Shown here: in pieces, positions 63,731 to 64,000 of the stretch | Layout: the number at the start of each line of letters is the position of its first letter | Numbering within the stretch: the first letter of the stretch is position 1 | DNA from: Arthrobacter sp. 31Y | Lineage (GTDB): Bacteria; Actinomycetota; Actinomycetes; Actinomycetales; Micrococcaceae | Reading direction: 5' to 3' | NCBI RefSeq assembly: GCF_000526335.1 | Contig: NZ_JAFW01000001.1 | Span: 4,464,001-4,528,000 of the forward strand | Length of the DNA: 64,000 nucleotides | The notes under the pieces: model-generated | Databases searched by the model: none | Told to the model about the DNA's origin: nothing | What the model saw: the letters and a program-made list of their open reading frames with translations, nothing else | Made by a program: the position numbers and the translations under genes

Positions 63731-64000
63731 CGTGTGTACATTCTGTTTGGTCAGGCCCCTCTGACACTAGCCGCGGGGTGTGCCTGGCGCCGCGGGTCGC
63801 CTGTTTGGTTGTGGGGGAGCGGGTTCAGGGTCGTGGCTGGTGGGCCCTCCGCATGATGTGAACTTGGGTTATGCGTTCCTCTCTTGGTGCGTCCGGTAGG
63901 TCGTGGTTGGCCTACACCTCTTCATGGATAGGGGGACTGAGCGCAACATGACTTTGAGAACTTGCGTCAAAGTTCTTGGTTTTTTGGTCTCTCCTGACGG

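Larger units (their letters stand above)
63551..63963. repeat. Long direct repeat, right copy (about 413 bp)
   Basis: Partner of 21759-22172, same orientation and layout: palindrome, spacer, 34-base identical tRNA-end block, terminator, then G/T-rich tail ending near ATGACTTTGAGAACTTG. Differences are spread along it, mostly single bases, so the duplication is not brand new. Confidence 0.9.

Overview
The window looks like an accessory-rich chromosome segment of a high-GC actinobacterium of the Arthrobacter/Paenarthrobacter type. This rests on GTG/TTG starts with purine-rich ribosome sites, DUF4192 and ANTAR proteins, and an EF-Tu whose first 395 residues read like the Micrococcaceae housekeeping protein. 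I see no rRNA, no complete tRNA and no CRISPR array. The genus is an inference.

Left part (1-22 kb) is a defence and mobile-element zone. It lies between a cut-off DUF4192 gene at the edge and a second, frameshifted DUF4192 copy, and continues beyond it. It holds a GAF-ANTAR regulator, a frameshifted PD-(D/E)XK-type nuclease gene, an ApeA-type HEPN protein, a TIGR04141/DUF6119 protein, a PIN nuclease, an Ntn-hydrolase-like protein, a 2-oxoglutarate oxygenase coupled to a HEPN/zinc-ribbon protein, and wrecks of a serine recombinase and an IS21-type istB. The outstanding locus is 18.9-21.2 kb: a full-length EF-Tu fused in frame to an MbcA/ParS/Xre-type antitoxin domain, followed 4 nt later by a RES-family (NAD+-degrading) toxin. 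The parts are known families, but the combination looks new to me and suggests a toxin-antitoxin unit that monitors or exploits EF-Tu.

Middle part (22-44.6 kb) is sugar catabolism. Two divergent sugar ABC transporters share a SorC/DeoR-type regulator and three GCTCANATGAGCG operator-like sites. The rightward operon continues with a SIS isomerase, an FGGY kinase, a ribulose-phosphate-epimerase-like protein, two zinc polyol dehydrogenases, an SDR and an inositol-monophosphatase-like enzyme, which reads as a pentose/pentitol-type pathway. A TetR regulator then faces an alpha-L-rhamnosidase (GH78), an MFS sugar transporter and a frameshifted GH43.

Right part (44.8-64 kb) has a 1377-residue secreted beta-helix protein, an orphan sugar-binding lipoprotein and a LacI regulator; a TetR/FabF pair; remnants of a nitrilase and a PfkB kinase; and a leftward cluster under a GntR regulator (aldolase, bicupin, alpha/beta hydrolase, aldo/keto reductase, beta-hydroxyacid dehydrogenase, SnoaL-like protein) divergent from an MHS transporter.

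A 414-bp direct repeat (21.76-22.17 kb and 63.55-63.96 kb) brackets the 41-kb catabolic block. Each copy carries a 19-bp palindrome with DnaA-box-like halves, the 3' end of a tRNA gene, and a terminator. Three genes (nuclease, DUF4192, GH43) are each broken by what looks like one missing or extra base, so either recent decay or residual indel errors should be kept in mind.
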